From: Rhodospirillales bacterium
Lineage (GTDB): Bacteria; Pseudomonadota; Alphaproteobacteria; Reyranellales; Reyranellaceae
Length of the DNA stretch: 64,000 nt
Assembly: GCA_016699855.1 (NCBI GenBank)
Contig: CP064988.1
Location: 3,686,501 to 3,750,500 of the forward strand
Reading direction: 5' to 3'
Positions within the stretch are counted from its first letter, which is position 1, and every line of letters begins with the position of its first letter. Shown one piece after another: positions 24,868-33,362 of this stretch. Under the pieces are notes generated by a model that searched no databases, was not told the DNA's origin, and saw only the letters and a list, made by a program, of their open reading frames with translations. The position numbers and the translations under genes are program-made.

Positions 24868-25263
24868 ATGACGGACAAGGCCGCGGACCCGCCGATGCTC
24901 ACGGGCGCCGCGGCGGTGTTCGTCGTGCGCGACATCGCCGCCGCCCGCGACCACTACCGCGACGCGCTCGGCTTCGACATCACGTTCGAGTGGGGCGCGC
25001 CGCTGCGCTACGTCTGCCTGTGCCGCGACGAGGTGCAGCTGCATCTGCTGTCGGCGGCGGGGACGAGGCAGTCGCCTGGCCAGGGCGGCCTCTGCGTCTT
25101 CGTGCGCGACGTCGACGCCGTGCACGCCGGGCTCGCCGCCCGCGGCGCCCGCGTCGTCAAGCCGCCGGCGACCTACGACTACGGCATGCGCGACTTCGAC
25201 GTGCTGGATCCCGACGGCAACCGCATCACCTTCGGGATGGCGGCCGCGCCCGCGGCGGGCTGA
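24868..25263 (+). CDS. VOC family (glyoxalase/bleomycin resistance-like) protein
   Basis: A 131-aa single-module VOC protein: VFVVRDIAAARDHYRDALGF at the start of the first beta-alpha unit, FVRDVDAVHAGLAARGA in the second, and the ending DFDVLDPDGNRITFG. Such proteins bind a metal and act as dioxygenases, isomerases, epimerases or resistance proteins. The family glutamate at the expected C-terminal position appears replaced in FDVLD, so enzymatic activity is uncertain. The ATG at 24868 is chosen over a GTG two codons earlier because GGGGAGGG is better spaced. It lies inside the enolase-superfamily operon. Confidence 0.8.
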   Translation: MTDKAADPPMLTGAAAVFVVRDIAAARDHYRDALGFDITFEWGAPLRYVCLCRDEVQLHLLSAAGTRQSPGQGGLCVFVRDVDAVHAGLAARGARVVKPPATYDYGMRDFDVLDPDGNRITFGMAAAPAAG

Positions 25264-25366
25264 GCGTCCGGCGGGCCGATCGGCTATCGACGCCGGCCGC
25301 GGCTTGGCGCAATCTGCGCGCCGAAGGCCCGGGCACACGGGCTTCACACCGTTTCGGGAGGACACG

Positions 25367-26332
25367 ATGCTCGATCGCAGGACGCTCATGGGAACCACGC
25401 TCGGCGCCGCCATCGCCGGGCCGGCCGCCGCGCAGACGCTGAAGCAGGACGCCCGCATCTTCTGCGGCTTCCCGCCGGGCGGCACCGCCGACCTGCTATG
25501 CCGGCTGCTGGCGGACGCCTCGGCCTCGCTGGTCGGCCAGAAGGTGATCGTCGAGACCAAGACCGGCGCCAGCGGCTTCATCGCCAACGAGACGGTCGCG
25601 AAGGCGGCCCCCGACGGCCACACGGTGCTGCTGGCGGCTATGGCGGCGTTCTGCGTTTCGCCGGTGATGCCCGGCCAGAAGCTGCCGATCGACGTCGACA
25701 AGGACCTCGTGCCGATCTGCAACATCGCGGGCGTCTACAACCAGCTCGTGGTCGGCAAGCACGTCACGCTGCGCACGGTGCCGGAGATCATCGACTACGC
25801 CAAGAAGAACCCCGGCAAGCTGAGCTACGCCTCGGCCGGCAACGGCACGTCGCAGCACCTCGCCGGCGAGCTGTTCAAGAAGATGGCCGGCGTCGACATC
25901 CTGCACGTGCCCTACCGCGGCGGCGCGCCGGCGGTGCAGGACATGGTCGCGGGCAACGTCCACATGATGTTCGGCAACATGCCGGAGTTCCTGGGCCAGC
26001 TTCAGGGCAAGAACCTGATCCCCGTCGCGTTCGGCGCGCCGCGCCCGTCGCCGCTCTATCCCGACCTGCCGACCATCTCCAAGACGCTGCCCGGCTACGA
26101 GGTGGTGAACTGGTTCGGCGTGTTCGGCCCGGCCGGCCTGTCGCCCGAGATGGTCGCGTTCTGGAACAAGGCGCTGACGGCGGCGGTGGCCAAGCCGGAT
26201 ATGCAGAAGCGCTTCGTCGAGAGCGGCATGGAGACGCTGACCGGTCCGACGGCGGAGCTGAAGGCGGCGATCGTCAAGGACCGCGCCAAATGGGCCGAGG
26301 TCATCAAATCGGCCGGCATGCGCGCGGACTGA
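25367..26332 (+). CDS. Bug family tripartite tricarboxylate transporter binding protein
   Basis: A 321-aa periplasmic binding protein. The signal is MLDRRTLMGTTLGAAIAGPA with cleavage near AAAQT. The mature part shows the Bug features ARIFCGFPPGGTADLLCR, ETKTGASGFIANE, the central LSYASAGNGTSQHLAGELF and HVPYRGGAPAVQDMVAGNV. It probably captures a carboxylate released or used by the adjoining enzymes. Like the copy at 21360 it has no TctA/TctB partner here. The ATG at 25367 follows CGGGAGGA. It lies between the VOC gene and the enoyl-CoA hydratase gene. Confidence 0.9.
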   Translation: MLDRRTLMGTTLGAAIAGPAAAQTLKQDARIFCGFPPGGTADLLCRLLADASASLVGQKVIVETKTGASGFIANETVAKAAPDGHTVLLAAMAAFCVSPVMPGQKLPIDVDKDLVPICNIAGVYNQLVVGKHVTLRTVPEIIDYAKKNPGKLSYASAGNGTSQHLAGELFKKMAGVDILHVPYRGGAPAVQDMVAGNVHMMFGNMPEFLGQLQGKNLIPVAFGAPRPSPLYPDLPTISKTLPGYEVVNWFGVFGPAGLSPEMVAFWNKALTAAVAKPDMQKRFVESGMETLTGPTAELKAAIVKDRAKWAEVIKSAGMRAD

Positions 26333-26360
26333 CCGCGCGGCCGGCGTAGGAGGGAACGAC

Positions 26361-27176
26361 GTGAGCGAGGAACATCTCCAGGTCTCGATCGCCGACGGCG
26401 TCGCCGTCATGACGATGAACCGGCCCGACGTGCTCAACGCGCTGTCGCCGTCGATGATGGGCGCGATGGTCGAGACCGTGACGCGCTGCGCCGACGACGA
26501 TTCCGTCGGCTGCATCGTGCTGACCGGCGCCGGCCGTGGCTTCTGTTCCGGCGGCGACGTGCGCGCGATGGCGACGCGCACCTCGGGCGACGCGTCGGCC
26601 GATCCGCGCGGCGCCACGCTGGAGGCCAAGGTCGAGAGCCTGCGACGGCGCATGGAGACCTCGCGCCTGCTGCACGAATCGCCCAAGCCGACCATCGCGA
26701 TGATCAACGGCCCGGCCGCCGGCGCCGGCCTCAGCCTGGCGCTGGCCTGCGACATGCGCTTCATGGCGTCGGGCGCGCGGCTGTCGACGGCGTTCGCCAA
26801 CGTTGGCTACTCCGGCGATTTCGGCGGCAGCTACTTCCTCAGCCATCTCGTCGGCACCGCCAAGGCGCGCGAGCTCTACTTCCTCGCCGACCGCATCGAC
26901 TCGGCCGAGGCGCTGCGGCTGGGCATCGTCAACCGCGTGCACGCCGACGCCGAGCTGCGCGAGGAGACGATGGCGGTCGCCAAGCGCATCGCCAACGGCC
27001 CCAAGGTCGCCTACCGCTACATGAAGCGCAATTTCAACGCCGCCGAGCACGGCTCGCTGCGGGAGTGCTTCGACACCGAGGCGTTCGGCCACACCCGCAC
27101 CGGCGAGACCGAGGACCACAAGGAGGCGTCCCGCGCCTTCGTCGAGAAGCGGACGCCTGTGTTCAAGGGGCGGTGA
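26361..27176 (+). CDS. Enoyl-CoA hydratase/isomerase family protein
   Basis: A 271-aa crotonase-fold protein. The oxyanion hole is formed by GRGFCSGGDVRAM near residue 55 and NGPAAGAGLSLALACDMRF near residue 115. The usual catalytic glutamates are not clear: the second region reads VGYSGDFGGSYFL with Asp in place, so it may be an isomerase, thioesterase or hydrolase rather than a classical hydratase. The GTG start has GGAGGGA upstream. It is the last gene of the plus-strand acid-catabolism block and is followed by a family 2 palindrome. Confidence 0.82.
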   Translation: MSEEHLQVSIADGVAVMTMNRPDVLNALSPSMMGAMVETVTRCADDDSVGCIVLTGAGRGFCSGGDVRAMATRTSGDASADPRGATLEAKVESLRRRMETSRLLHESPKPTIAMINGPAAGAGLSLALACDMRFMASGARLSTAFANVGYSGDFGGSYFLSHLVGTAKARELYFLADRIDSAEALRLGIVNRVHADAELREETMAVAKRIANGPKVAYRYMKRNFNAAEHGSLRECFDTEAFGHTRTGETEDHKEASRAFVEKRTPVFKGR

Positions 27177-27233
27177 CTAGGATCGCGCGGGCCACCGCTG
27201 CCCTCGATTCGCGTCGGTCATTCCGACACGTTT

Positions 27234-27299
27234 TGTCATCCCTGGCGCGGCGAGGGATCCAGGCGCCGCCCTTGGATCCCTCGCCGCGCTCGGGATGAC
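27234..27299. repeat. Dispersed palindrome, family 2, copy B
   Basis: TGTCATCC, then GGCGAGGGATCCAGG and its inverted partner ending CGCGCTCGGGATGAC. It has the same design as 11018-11087 and 48494-48560. It lies between the convergent enoyl-CoA hydratase and acyl-CoA dehydrogenase genes. The left arm carries CTGGCGC instead of CCGAGCGC, so that segment of the stem is imperfect. Confidence 0.85.
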
Positions 27300-27359
27300 G
27301 GTAGATGGGTCGGTCCTAAGCGGTCCGTGGGCGCGCCGGCATCCGCATTGCCCACGCGC

Positions 27360-28556
27360 TCACAACCCCAGCACCATCTTCGCCATGATGTTCTTCTGGA
27401 TCTCGGTCGAGCCGCCGTAGATCGAGGCCTTGCGCCAGTTGTGGTAGGTCGGCGCGGCGGTGGCGGCGTATTCCGGCCCGATCGGCGGCTCGTTCCAGCC
27501 CTCGACCATCGCCTTCTGGATGAACGGCACCGAGTAGTAGCCGACCGCCTCCGACACCAGCTCGGTGATCGCCTGCTGCACGTCGACGCCCTTGACCTTC
27601 AGGATCGAGGCGTCGGCGCCGTGGCCGCCGCCGTCGCGCTCGCGCGCCAGCACCTCGAGCTCGAAATGCTCGACCGCGGTCAGCTCCAGCTCGACCTGCG
27701 CGATGCGCTCGGCGAAGCTGCGCTCCTCGATCAGCGGCCGTTCGCCCGTGGTCTCCAGCCGCGCGATCTCCTTGAGGCGGCGGATCTGGTTCTTGGAGCG
27801 GCCGATGGCGGCGATGCCGGCGCGCTCATGGCCGAGCAGGAACTTGGCGCAGGTCCAGCCCTTGTTCTCGGCCCCGACGAGGTTCTCCACCGGCACGCGC
27901 GCGTCGGTCAGGAACACCGAGTTCACGTCGCTGGTGCCGTCGAGCGTACGGATCGGTTGGACCTCGACCCCGGGCTGGCGCATGTCGATCAGCAGGAACG
28001 AAATGCCGTCCTGCGGCTTGGCCGCCGGATCGGTGCGCGCCAGGCAGAACATCAGGTTGGCGCAGTGCGCGAAGCTGGTCCAGGTCTTCTGGCCGTTGAC
28101 GAGGTAGTGGTCGCCCTGGCGCTCGGCGCGCGTGCGCAGGCTCGCGAGGTCCGAGCCCGAGCCCGGCTCGGAATAGCCCTGGCACCACCAATCCTCGCCC
28201 GAGAGGATTCGCGGCAGGTAGCGCGCCTTCTGCGCCTCGGTGCCGAAGGTGTAGATCACCGGCCCGACCATCTGGATGCCGAACGGCATGATCCGGGGCG
28301 TGTCGGCGTAGGCCAGCTCCTCCTGGAAGATGTAGCGCTGCGTCGTGCTCCAGCCGGTGCCGCCGTGCTCGACCGGCCACGCCGGCGCGATCCAGCCGCG
28401 CTTGAACAGGATGCGGTGGAGCGTCAGGTAGTCCTCGCGCTCGAGCTGGAGATTGCGGCGCACCTTCTCGGTGAGCTGGCGCGGCAGGTTCTCGCGCAGG
28501 AAGGTCCGGACCTCGTCGCGGAACCGCAATTCCTCGGTGGTAAAGCTCAGGCGCAT
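27360..28556 (-). CDS. Acyl-CoA dehydrogenase family protein
   Basis: A 398-aa flavoprotein of the acyl-CoA dehydrogenase fold. Seen are the FAD/substrate motif QGYSEPGSGSDLASLRTRA near residue 125, NGQKTWTSFAHCANLMF, and the C-terminal FAD contact SIYGGSTEIQKNIMAKMVLG. It oxidises an acyl-CoA to the enoyl-CoA and passes electrons to ETF. The catalytic base position cannot be assigned confidently; the loop before YGGSTEIQ suggests the long-branch or cyclic-substrate subgroup. GGAGG precedes the ATG. It diverges from the LLM gene at 28801 across a 244-base gap with no further gene. Confidence 0.9.
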   Translation of the reverse strand: MRLSFTTEELRFRDEVRTFLRENLPRQLTEKVRRNLQLEREDYLTLHRILFKRGWIAPAWPVEHGGTGWSTTQRYIFQEELAYADTPRIMPFGIQMVGPVIYTFGTEAQKARYLPRILSGEDWWCQGYSEPGSGSDLASLRTRAERQGDHYLVNGQKTWTSFAHCANLMFCLARTDPAAKPQDGISFLLIDMRQPGVEVQPIRTLDGTSDVNSVFLTDARVPVENLVGAENKGWTCAKFLLGHERAGIAAIGRSKNQIRRLKEIARLETTGERPLIEERSFAERIAQVELELTAVEHFELEVLARERDGGGHGADASILKVKGVDVQQAITELVSEAVGYYSVPFIQKAMVEGWNEPPIGPEYAATAAPTYHNWRKASIYGGSTEIQKNIMAKMVLGL

Positions 28557-28800
28557 GGCCGCCTCCGTCGATGGCGCGCCCGGTCGCGCCGGGCCGCCGG
28601 CAAGATAGTGGAAGCGCCGCTTGGCGGCGACCCGCCGCGATCCGCCCGCTTTCGTTAGGCGAACGGCGGAACCGCCAGCGCATGGCCGGCGGCGGTCCGG
28701 CGCATGGGCCGGTCTATGGCCAAAGCCGGCGGCGGCGGGCTAACGTCCCGGCCGCTTCGCGAGACGATTTGGCGCGCCGACGGCCGCCGGGGGATTCGAC

Positions 28801-29997
28801 ATGGCCCACAAGGGATTGATCTTCGGCATCTTCCTCGCGCCGTTCCACCGCGTCGGCGACAACCCGACCCTGGCGATCGGCCGCGACATGGAGCTGATCC
28901 AGTGGCTGGACCATCTCGGCTATGACGAGGCCTGGGTGGGCGAGCACCACTCCGCCGGCTGGGAGCTGATCGCCTCGCCCGAGCTGATCATCGCCGCCGT
29001 CGCCGAGCGCACGAAGAACATCCGCCTCGGCTCCGGCGTGACCAGCCTGCCGTACCACCACCCGTTGATGGTCGCGAACCGCTTCGTGCAGCTCGACCAC
29101 ATGACGCGCGGCCGCGCCATGCTGGGATGCGGCCCGGGCGCGCTGGTGTCCGACGCCTACATGCTGGGCATCGAGCCGTCCGACCAGCGCCGCCGCATGG
29201 ACGAATCGCTGGAGGCGATCACGCGGCTGCTGCGCTGCGAGGAGCCGGTCACGATGAAGACGGACTGGTTCGAGATGCGCGAGGCGCGCCTGCATCTGGC
29301 GCCCTACACGCATCCGCGCTTCAACATCGCGGTCGCCAGCACGCTGACGCCGGCGGGCATGCAGGCCGCGGGCAAGTACGGGCTGGGCGTGCTGTCGCTC
29401 GGCGCCGGCATCCCCGGCGGGCCCGACGCGCTGGCGGGCCAGTGGAAGATCGCCGAGGCCGAGGCCGCGAAGCACGGCCGCACGATGGACCGCAAGGACT
29501 GGCGCCTTGTCATCAACATGCACACCGCCGAGGACGACGAGCTGGCGCTGCGCGAGGTGCACGCCGGCGAGCGCATCGAGACCGTGACCTATTTCGAGGA
29601 CACGCTGGGCCGCCCGCCGGGCCGCTCCGACGATCCGCTGCGCGAGGGCGTGGCGATGGGCACGACCCTGGTCGGCTCGCCCGACACGGTGGCGCGCGGA
29701 ATCGAGAAGCTGATCGAGACCAGCAAGGGCGGCATCGGCGGCGTGATGTTCCGCGCCCACGAATGGGCCGACCGCGAGCAGACCATGCGCAGCTTCGAGC
29801 TGTTCGCGCGCTGGGTGATGCCGCGCTTCCAGGGCTCGCTCGACACCGTCGTCAACTCGCGCGAGTGGGCGAAGTCGAACCGCAGGACGATCTTCGGGCC
29901 CAACGTGGCGGCGATCCAGAAGGCGTACACCGACGCCGGCCGCGACGTGCCGGAGGAATTCCGCACGCGCCTCGCCGGCGCGCGCGACAAGGCCTGA
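28801..29997 (+). CDS. LLM class flavin-dependent oxidoreductase
   Basis: A 398-aa luciferase-like TIM-barrel monooxygenase. Seen are the start KGLIFGIFLAPFHRVGDNPT, WVGEHHSAGWELIASPE (the EHH segment typical of LLM enzymes), IRLGSGVTSLPYHHPLMVA, and the late TTLVGSPDTVARGIEKL. It uses reduced FMN supplied by a separate reductase to oxygenate a substrate. GGGG lies shortly before the ATG. It heads a three-gene plus-strand unit with a thiolase-like protein and a DUF35 OB-fold protein, which points to a lipid-like or side-chain CoA substrate. Confidence 0.88.
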   Translation: MAHKGLIFGIFLAPFHRVGDNPTLAIGRDMELIQWLDHLGYDEAWVGEHHSAGWELIASPELIIAAVAERTKNIRLGSGVTSLPYHHPLMVANRFVQLDHMTRGRAMLGCGPGALVSDAYMLGIEPSDQRRRMDESLEAITRLLRCEEPVTMKTDWFEMREARLHLAPYTHPRFNIAVASTLTPAGMQAAGKYGLGVLSLGAGIPGGPDALAGQWKIAEAEAAKHGRTMDRKDWRLVINMHTAEDDELALREVHAGERIETVTYFEDTLGRPPGRSDDPLREGVAMGTTLVGSPDTVARGIEKLIETSKGGIGGVMFRAHEWADREQTMRSFELFARWVMPRFQGSLDTVVNSREWAKSNRRTIFGPNVAAIQKAYTDAGRDVPEEFRTRLAGARDKA

Positions 29998-30035
29998 CCG
30001 GCCGCCCGCCAACGACACAGGGAGAAGACCGCGCC

Positions 30036-31211
30036 ATGAGCATCAAGGGCAAGGCGTACATCGCGGGGATCTACGAGCATCCCACGCGGCTGGCGACCGA
30101 CAAGTCGCTGGCCATGATCCACGCGGAGGTCGCCAAGGGCGCGCTGGAGGACGCGGGGCTGTCGAAGGACGACGTCGACGCCTATTTCTGCGCGGGCGAC
30201 GCGCCGGGTCTCGGGCCGATGTCGATGGCCGACTACATGGGCCTGAAGCGGCTCAAGCACATCGACTCGACCGACGTCGGCGGCTCGTCCTACGTGCTCC
30301 ATGTCGGCCACGCCGCCGAGGCGATCGCGCTGGGCAAGTGCAAGGTGGCGCTGATCACGCTGGCCGGCCGGCCGCGCGCCGAGGGCATGGCGACCGGCAC
30401 CGTGCCGCGCAGCCGCGGCGGCACGCCGACGCCGGACGAGCCGTTCGAGTTCCCCTACGGCCCGACAGTGGTGAACATGTACGGCATGGCCGCGATGCGG
30501 CACATGCACGAGTACGGCACCACCAGCGAGCAGCTCGCCTGGATCAAGGTCGCCGCCTCGCACCACGCGCAGCACAACGAGCACGCCCTGCTGCGCGACG
30601 TCGTGACGGTCGAGCAGGTCGTCAACTCGCCGATCATCTCCGACCCGCTGCACCGCATGGATTGCTGCGTCATCACCGACGGCGGCGGCGCGATCCTCGT
30701 GGTCGCGCCGGAGATCGCCAAAAGCCTCAAACGGCCGAAGGTCAAGCTGATCGGCGCCGCCGAGACGACCAAGAACCAGATGGGCGGCGACGTCGATCTG
30801 ACCTACTCCGGCGCGCGCGCGACCGGGCCGGCGTCGTTCGCCGAGGCCGGCGTGAAGCCCGGCGACATCAAGTACGCCTCGATCTACGACAGCTTCACCA
30901 TCACGGTGCTGATGCAGCTCGAGGATCTCGGCTTCTGCGAGAAGGGCAAGGGCGGCGCCTTCGTGTCCGACGGCAACCTGATCTCGGGCGTCGGCAAGCT
31001 GCCGTTCAACACCGACGGCGGCGGGTTGTGCAGCAACCACCCCGGAAACCGCGGCGGCCTGACCAAGGTGCTGGAGGCGGTGCGCCAGGTGCGCGGCGAG
31101 GCGCATCCCAAGGTGCAGGTCAAGAACTGCGATCTCGCGCTCGCGCACGGCACCGGCGGATCGCTCGGCAGCCGCCACGGCAGCGCCACCGTCATCCTCG
31201 AGAGGGAGTAG
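30036..31211 (+). CDS. Thiolase-like protein (lipid-transfer / acetyl-CoA acetyltransferase family)
   Basis: A 391-aa thiolase-fold protein of the SCP2/Ltp branch. Seen are AYIAGIYEHPTR at the start, DSTDVGGSSYVLHVGHAAEA where the nucleophile region lies (the usual active cysteine is not evident, as in Ltp-type aldolases), MDCCVITDGGGAILV, and the closing HGTGGSLGSRHGSATVIL. Such proteins, paired with a DUF35 partner, can act as retro-aldolases on CoA-linked side chains; that role is an inference from context. AGGGAGAAG precedes the ATG. The next gene starts 5 bases after its stop. Confidence 0.86.
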   Translation: MSIKGKAYIAGIYEHPTRLATDKSLAMIHAEVAKGALEDAGLSKDDVDAYFCAGDAPGLGPMSMADYMGLKRLKHIDSTDVGGSSYVLHVGHAAEAIALGKCKVALITLAGRPRAEGMATGTVPRSRGGTPTPDEPFEFPYGPTVVNMYGMAAMRHMHEYGTTSEQLAWIKVAASHHAQHNEHALLRDVVTVEQVVNSPIISDPLHRMDCCVITDGGGAILVVAPEIAKSLKRPKVKLIGAAETTKNQMGGDVDLTYSGARATGPASFAEAGVKPGDIKYASIYDSFTITVLMQLEDLGFCEKGKGGAFVSDGNLISGVGKLPFNTDGGGLCSNHPGNRGGLTKVLEAVRQVRGEAHPKVQVKNCDLALAHGTGGSLGSRHGSATVILERE

Positions 31212-31216
31212 GGACC

Positions 31217-31609
31217 ATGGCCGAGAAGGAACGCAAGCTCCCCGCGCCCGTCGCCAGCCAGGAGACCGAGGCGTACTGGAACGCCGCCAGCGAGGGCAAG
31301 CTGCTGGTGAAGAAATGCGCGGCGTGCGGGAAGACGCACCACTATCCGCGCACGCTCTGCCCGCACTGCTTCAGCGACCGCACGGAGTGGACGACGGCGT
31401 CGGGCAAGGGCGTGATCTACTCCTACAGCGTCATGCGCCGCGCGCCGGTGCCCTACGCGCTGGCCTACGTCACGCTGGCCGAGGGCACGACGATGATGAC
31501 CAACATCGTCGACTGCGATTTCGACAAGCTGAAGATCGGCCAGAGCGTGAAGGTCGTGTTCAAGCCGACCGAGGGCGGCCCGGCGCTGCCCTGCTTCACG
31601 CCGGCCTGA
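31217..31609 (+). CDS. Zn-ribbon OB-fold (DUF35) protein
   Basis: A 130-aa acyl-CoA-associated OB-fold protein. The N-terminal rubredoxin-like zinc ribbon has cysteines in KKCAACGKTHHYPR and TLCPHCFSD, and the OB domain follows with GVIYSYSVMRRAP, YVTLAEGTTMMTNIVDCD and the close KVVFKPTEGG. DUF35 proteins are the usual partners of Ltp-type thiolases or of MaoC-like hydratases. Immediate adjacency (5 bases) to the thiolase-like gene supports a two-subunit complex. It is followed by a hairpin terminator, so it ends the operon. Confidence 0.9.
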   Translation: MAEKERKLPAPVASQETEAYWNAASEGKLLVKKCAACGKTHHYPRTLCPHCFSDRTEWTTASGKGVIYSYSVMRRAPVPYALAYVTLAEGTTMMTNIVDCDFDKLKIGQSVKVVFKPTEGGPALPCFTPA

Positions 31610-31630
31610 CGGCGTCGATCCGGACCGGAC

Positions 31631-31660
31631 AACGGCGGGACCTCCAAGGGTCCCGCCGTT
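31631..31660 (+). terminator. Hairpin terminator after the DUF35 gene
   Basis: AACGGCGGGACC and GGTCCCGCCGTT form a perfect 12-bp stem around TCCAAG, starting 21 bases after the DUF35 stop codon. Only a short TTG follows, so the T-tract is weak. Its position fits termination of the LLM/thiolase/DUF35 operon, and it insulates the toxin-like gene downstream. Confidence 0.65.
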
Positions 31661-31744
31661 TGCGTAGGTGGGAAATGGAGCGTGGACGGTACCCACATGT
31701 GGCGCTAGGATATTCGCACTGATGTGACAAATGGAGCCGCCGTC

Positions 31745-33343
31745 ATGGCCGGTATGTCGCAGTTCCTGGTCCACGTCGATTTCGGCGCCGTGCGCGGCGA
31801 CGTCGTTCTTGAGAAGGACGCGCAGGACTGGAAGGTCGTCTACGCCGGCCTCGACGACCGCAGGACGTGGACCCAGGGCAAGCTCGGATTCTGGGAATGG
31901 GACACCGGGCGCGACGCCTGCCTGCTGTTCGACGACCGCGCGAAGCGCAGCCCGGGCATCGGCGGCACGATCGCGACGTCGGTCGGACTGTCGGCCGGCA
32001 ACAGCCCATACATCGCCGTCGGCCTGTTCGGCTTCAATCCGAAGGCCGCGACGTTCGGGTATTCCGGCGTGGCGGCGTGGGGTTCCGACTACGGCCGCGG
32101 CCTCGAGGGCGGCGCGCTGCGCGGCACGTGGGAGATCGTCGCCAAGCCCGAGGACATGGCGTTCGTCCGCGCCGAGCTCGAGAATCTGCACGCCGAGATC
32201 GAGCGCGAGTACCGGAACGCCGCGCTCGACGCCATCGGCATCGTTGATCCTACCCCGATCAGCGACCTGCTCGGGGCGGGCATGGCGATCGCGGCCGCCG
32301 ACTACGTCGGCGCGTCGCTCAGCCTCGTCTCCGTCCTGCCGTATCTCGGCGATCTCGTCGGCAAGACGGCGAAGGCGACGCGGCTGGCGTTGAAGCTGAA
32401 GAACCTCTACCTCCGCCTGCGCCGGGTCATGAACATCCTGCAGGTGCTCGAGGAGCGCGCTGCCCGCGCCCGCAAGGCGGCACGCGCGGCGATGGAGCGG
32501 GCGGAGCGGTTGCGCGAAAAGGCGGTGCGCGAGGCGAGGGCCGCCCGCGCGCGCGCGGCGACGGCGTTCCGCGAGGCGATCAAGCGCAAATACGCGCATG
32601 TCGCGGCCAAGGCCGGCTGGAGCACCGAGGATCTGGCGCGGGCCTGCCACTGGTGCAAATTCACCGAGCCGCCGAAGATCGTCGTCGCGCGCAAACGCGG
32701 CAAGCTCGCCCTGAAGTACGAGGGCAAGGCGGGCTACGCGCCGAAGCCGATGGACGTGAAGCTCAAGAGCTCGAAGCGCCCGCCGAACGAGGGCCTCGTC
32801 GTCATGCCGACCGAGGCCGACCTCGCCGACATCGCCCGGCGCGAGGGTCCCGAGTCGGTGGCGAAGATGCGCAAGAACATCAAGGAGCTGCAGGAGAAGG
32901 GCTACACCTTCGACGCCAGCGGCGCGCTGCTCGATCCGCAGAAGCGCAAGATCTACTCCGACGTCGACTACATGGGCATCTACAACGTGCCCGCCGGGCG
33001 CCAGGCCTCGGCGTGGGGCGGAACGCTGATCGACAACGACGATCCGTTCTTCATCGACTGGATCAACAACCTGTTCCACGGCAAGGCCAAAGCCAAGCAG
33101 CACGGCAACCAGGACCGGCTGGACGTAAGTCTGTTCAGCAAGGACAAGCCGCGCGTCGCCGACGATTTCGCCAAGGACGTCAACACCTCGCCCGGCCGCC
33201 TGCCCGACGCCGACGAGCTGGTCGATCCCGAGGGCTTCCTCCTCATCGGACCCGACGGCATACCACGGACGTGCAGCTGGGCCGAGGTCAAGGATTGGTA
33301 CCGGCGGTACGGGATTCCCGATCCCTACGCCGGGCACCACTAG
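31745..33343 (+). CDS. Putative toxin with C-terminal ExoY/CyaA/edema-factor-type nucleotidyl cyclase domain
   Basis: A 532-aa protein. Residues 1-165 are an unrecognised, probably beta-rich domain with no signal peptide. Residues 172-220 hold a hydrophobic segment with SVLPYLGDLVGK, like pretoxin segments of polymorphic toxins. Residues 230-285 form a long Arg/Ala/Glu helix. Residues 330-532 carry the class II cyclase signature in order: K334 and K341 seven residues apart with K-SS after the second (as in CyaA K58/K65), D406 and D408 (YSDVDYMGIY), KQHGNQ with H453 (CyaA QHGTEQ), LPDADE, then EGFLLIGPDG and SWAEVKDWYR. It should make cAMP or another cyclic nucleotide. The ATG at 31745 has GGAG eight bases ahead; a GTG at 31724 is possible. 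It is monocistronic, with no immunity gene. Confidence 0.78.
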   Translation: MAGMSQFLVHVDFGAVRGDVVLEKDAQDWKVVYAGLDDRRTWTQGKLGFWEWDTGRDACLLFDDRAKRSPGIGGTIATSVGLSAGNSPYIAVGLFGFNPKAATFGYSGVAAWGSDYGRGLEGGALRGTWEIVAKPEDMAFVRAELENLHAEIEREYRNAALDAIGIVDPTPISDLLGAGMAIAAADYVGASLSLVSVLPYLGDLVGKTAKATRLALKLKNLYLRLRRVMNILQVLEERAARARKAARAAMERAERLREKAVREARAARARAATAFREAIKRKYAHVAAKAGWSTEDLARACHWCKFTEPPKIVVARKRGKLALKYEGKAGYAPKPMDVKLKSSKRPPNEGLVVMPTEADLADIARREGPESVAKMRKNIKELQEKGYTFDASGALLDPQKRKIYSDVDYMGIYNVPAGRQASAWGGTLIDNDDPFFIDWINNLFHGKAKAKQHGNQDRLDVSLFSKDKPRVADDFAKDVNTSPGRLPDADELVDPEGFLLIGPDGIPRTCSWAEVKDWYRRYGIPDPYAGHH

Positions 33344-33362
33344 GACGGCGCCCAGGCGTTCC

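Noticed and set aside
32241..32650. The Arg/Ala-rich helix of the cyclase protein as a DNA-binding or phage tail protein
   Set aside because: The flanking PYLGDLVGK segment and the downstream catalytic motifs fit a toxin linker better, and no phage genes are near.
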